NCBI GenBank assembly: GCA_937892735.1
Contig: CALBGL010000033.1
Location: 1-21,980 of the forward strand
DNA length: 21,980 nucleotides
Reading direction: 5' to 3'
From: an uncultured Clostridia bacterium
GTDB lineage: Bacteria > Bacillota > Clostridia > Lachnospirales > Bianqueaceae
Shown here piece after piece: positions 21,177 to 21,980 of this stretch (the first letter of the stretch is position 1; every line of letters starts with the position of its first letter). The translations under genes and the position numbers were made by a program. Below the pieces are notes generated by a model. That model was not told the origin of the DNA, ran no database searches, and was given only the letters and a program-made list of their open reading frames with translations.

Positions 21177-21857
21177 ATGGAGATTGGTGAAAAGCTGCGG
21201 GAGGCTCGCGTGGCCGCGGGGCAGACGCAGGAGAAGGTGGCGGAGACGATCGGCGTCAGCCGGCAGACGATTTCGAATTGGGAGAATAACCGGTCGTATC
21301 CGGATATCATCAGTGTACTTTCGCTGAGCGATCTGTATCACGTCAGCCTGGATACACTGTTAAAGGAGGATCAGGGGATGATTGCGCATTTAGAAGAGAG
21401 CACGAATGTGGTGAAGAGCCGCCGGGATATGTCCAGGCTGATTTTGCTGGCAACATACTTAGTGATTTGGGCGTTTTCCATCCTGTCTTTCTGGCTGGGC
21501 GCCCGGCAGGACGCCATGGGTTATTCGATTCTGGTTTTCTATGTGATTCTGCCCATGACGACGATCATCCTTTCTGTCTGTATCGGCAAGGATGATGTCT
21601 GGGCCGGCAGTAAGTGGATTCTGCTGTTGTTCTTTGGTTTTATGTACATGTTGGCCAGCTATGCCACGTTTTCCCTGGCAAATATGATTTCGCTGTCGTT
21701 TGAGACGGTTCGTTGGCCGCAGGTAGAGAATATGATTGGCGGCATTCTGTGTTCCGCCTTTGGGATGATGATCGGGTCTGTGATTCGACGAGTCTGCGAG
21801 CGGAAGAAGGATCGTGAAAATCTCGCAGAGGTGCAGAAGCCTTCAGGAGGAGCATGA
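21177..21857 (+). CDS. XRE-family regulator with four membrane helices
   Basis: The 226-residue protein has an N-terminal helix-turn-helix (about residues 4-60), with GQTQEKVAETIGVSRQTISN, WENNRSYPD and the usual L-x-x-L-Y-x-V-S-L-D-x-L-L end. A short linker and four membrane helices follow, then a basic tail. Membrane-anchored XRE proteins of this kind may sense an envelope signal and control adjacent genes; the target is unknown. GTG 21168 and ATG 21171 are too near the GGGAGGGG site, so ATG 21177 is preferred. It precedes an Ogt-like gene by 19 bp, possibly in one transcript. Confidence 0.88.
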   Translation: MEIGEKLREARVAAGQTQEKVAETIGVSRQTISNWENNRSYPDIISVLSLSDLYHVSLDTLLKEDQGMIAHLEESTNVVKSRRDMSRLILLATYLVIWAFSILSFWLGARQDAMGYSILVFYVILPMTTIILSVCIGKDDVWAGSKWILLLFFGFMYMLASYATFSLANMISLSFETVRWPQVENMIGGILCSAFGMMIGSVIRRVCERKKDRENLAEVQKPSGGA

Positions 21858-21876
21858 GCGAGAAGGAGTGAGGACT

Positions 21877-21980
21877 ATGATGTATCGTACGGAGTATATG
21901 GCGCCGGTAGGCCGTCTGACGCTGATTGCCGATGAGGAGGCGCTTCTGGGGCTCTGGATCCAGGGGCAGCAGTATGAGGA
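21877..21980 (+). CDS. ogt: Methylated-DNA--protein-cysteine methyltransferase, N-terminal fragment
   Basis: The frame MMYRTEYMAPVGRLTLIAD and then EEALLGLWIQGQQYE runs off the right edge after about 34 codons. Y-x-S/A-P-(V/I)-G-x-L-x-L-x-A and L-x-G-L-W-x-x-G-Q are the N-terminal domain of Ogt/AdaB-type proteins, which remove O6-alkyl groups from guanine. The catalytic P-C-H-R lies outside the window. AAGGAGTG precedes the ATG, and a second ATG follows at once (21880). The family call from the N-terminus is fairly safe. Confidence 0.8.
   Translation, partial: MMYRTEYMAPVGRLTLIADEEALLGLWIQGQQYE

Overview
The window looks like a chromosomal segment of a low-to-mid GC Gram-positive anaerobe of the class Clostridia, plausibly Lachnospiraceae or a near relative. 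Three things point there. Shine-Dalgarno sites are strong (AAGGAGG type). Several sigma-A promoters have 17-bp spacers. The protein families DUF1836, DUF3842 and DUF6485, a cohesin/cadherin-like surface protein and a SagB-type nitroreductase are typical of the group. I could not search a database, so the placement is inference.

Region 1 (1-1800) is an accessory patch. It holds a HicA/HicB toxin-antitoxin pair on the minus strand (hicB runs off the left edge), decayed IS-end-like repeat boxes around a hairpin-terminator unit, a ribbon-helix-helix protein, and a small unknown ORF behind a promoter carrying two palindromes. A tRNA-Trp gene and its terminator close the patch.

Region 2 (1970-6600) has an unknown minus-strand protein, then a three-gene run: a membrane-anchored cohesin-like/cadherin-like surface protein, a rhomboid-fold protein that appears to lack the protease serine, and a DUF1836 regulator. 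A bidirectional terminator separates it from a convergent cold-shock gene.

Region 3 (6800-11600) has a SagB-type nitroreductase overlapping an ABC exporter, a zinc-ribbon ORF whose start appears lost, and a GAP-family membrane protein gene broken by a one-base frameshift. A promoter and strong terminator lie upstream of the broken gene. A NUDIX hydrolase and a DUF6485 cysteine-rich protein follow on the minus strand.

Region 4 (11640-21000) begins with a striking tandem array of GTATACGC/GCGTATAC units. A promoter with a palindrome in its spacer leads into a long co-directional run: DUF3842, larE, larB, larC (with a 52-residue His/Asp tract), then a five-gene dipeptide/nickel-type ABC importer. 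These probably work together: the importer brings in nickel, the His-rich LarC holds or inserts it, and LarB/LarE/LarC make the nickel-pincer nucleotide cofactor. The client enzyme (LarA-type racemase or epimerase) is not in the window.

Region 5 (21000-end) has a terminator, an XRE-family regulator with four membrane segments, and the start of an Ogt-type DNA methyltransferase.

The most interesting non-coding signal is a family of roughly 87-104 bp elements at three places (2631, 6811 and 21058). Each begins with an extended -10 box and holds a conserved hairpin architecture with compensatory base changes. Each lies directly upstream of a gene. The second is the GTATACGC tandem array upstream of the nickel operon.
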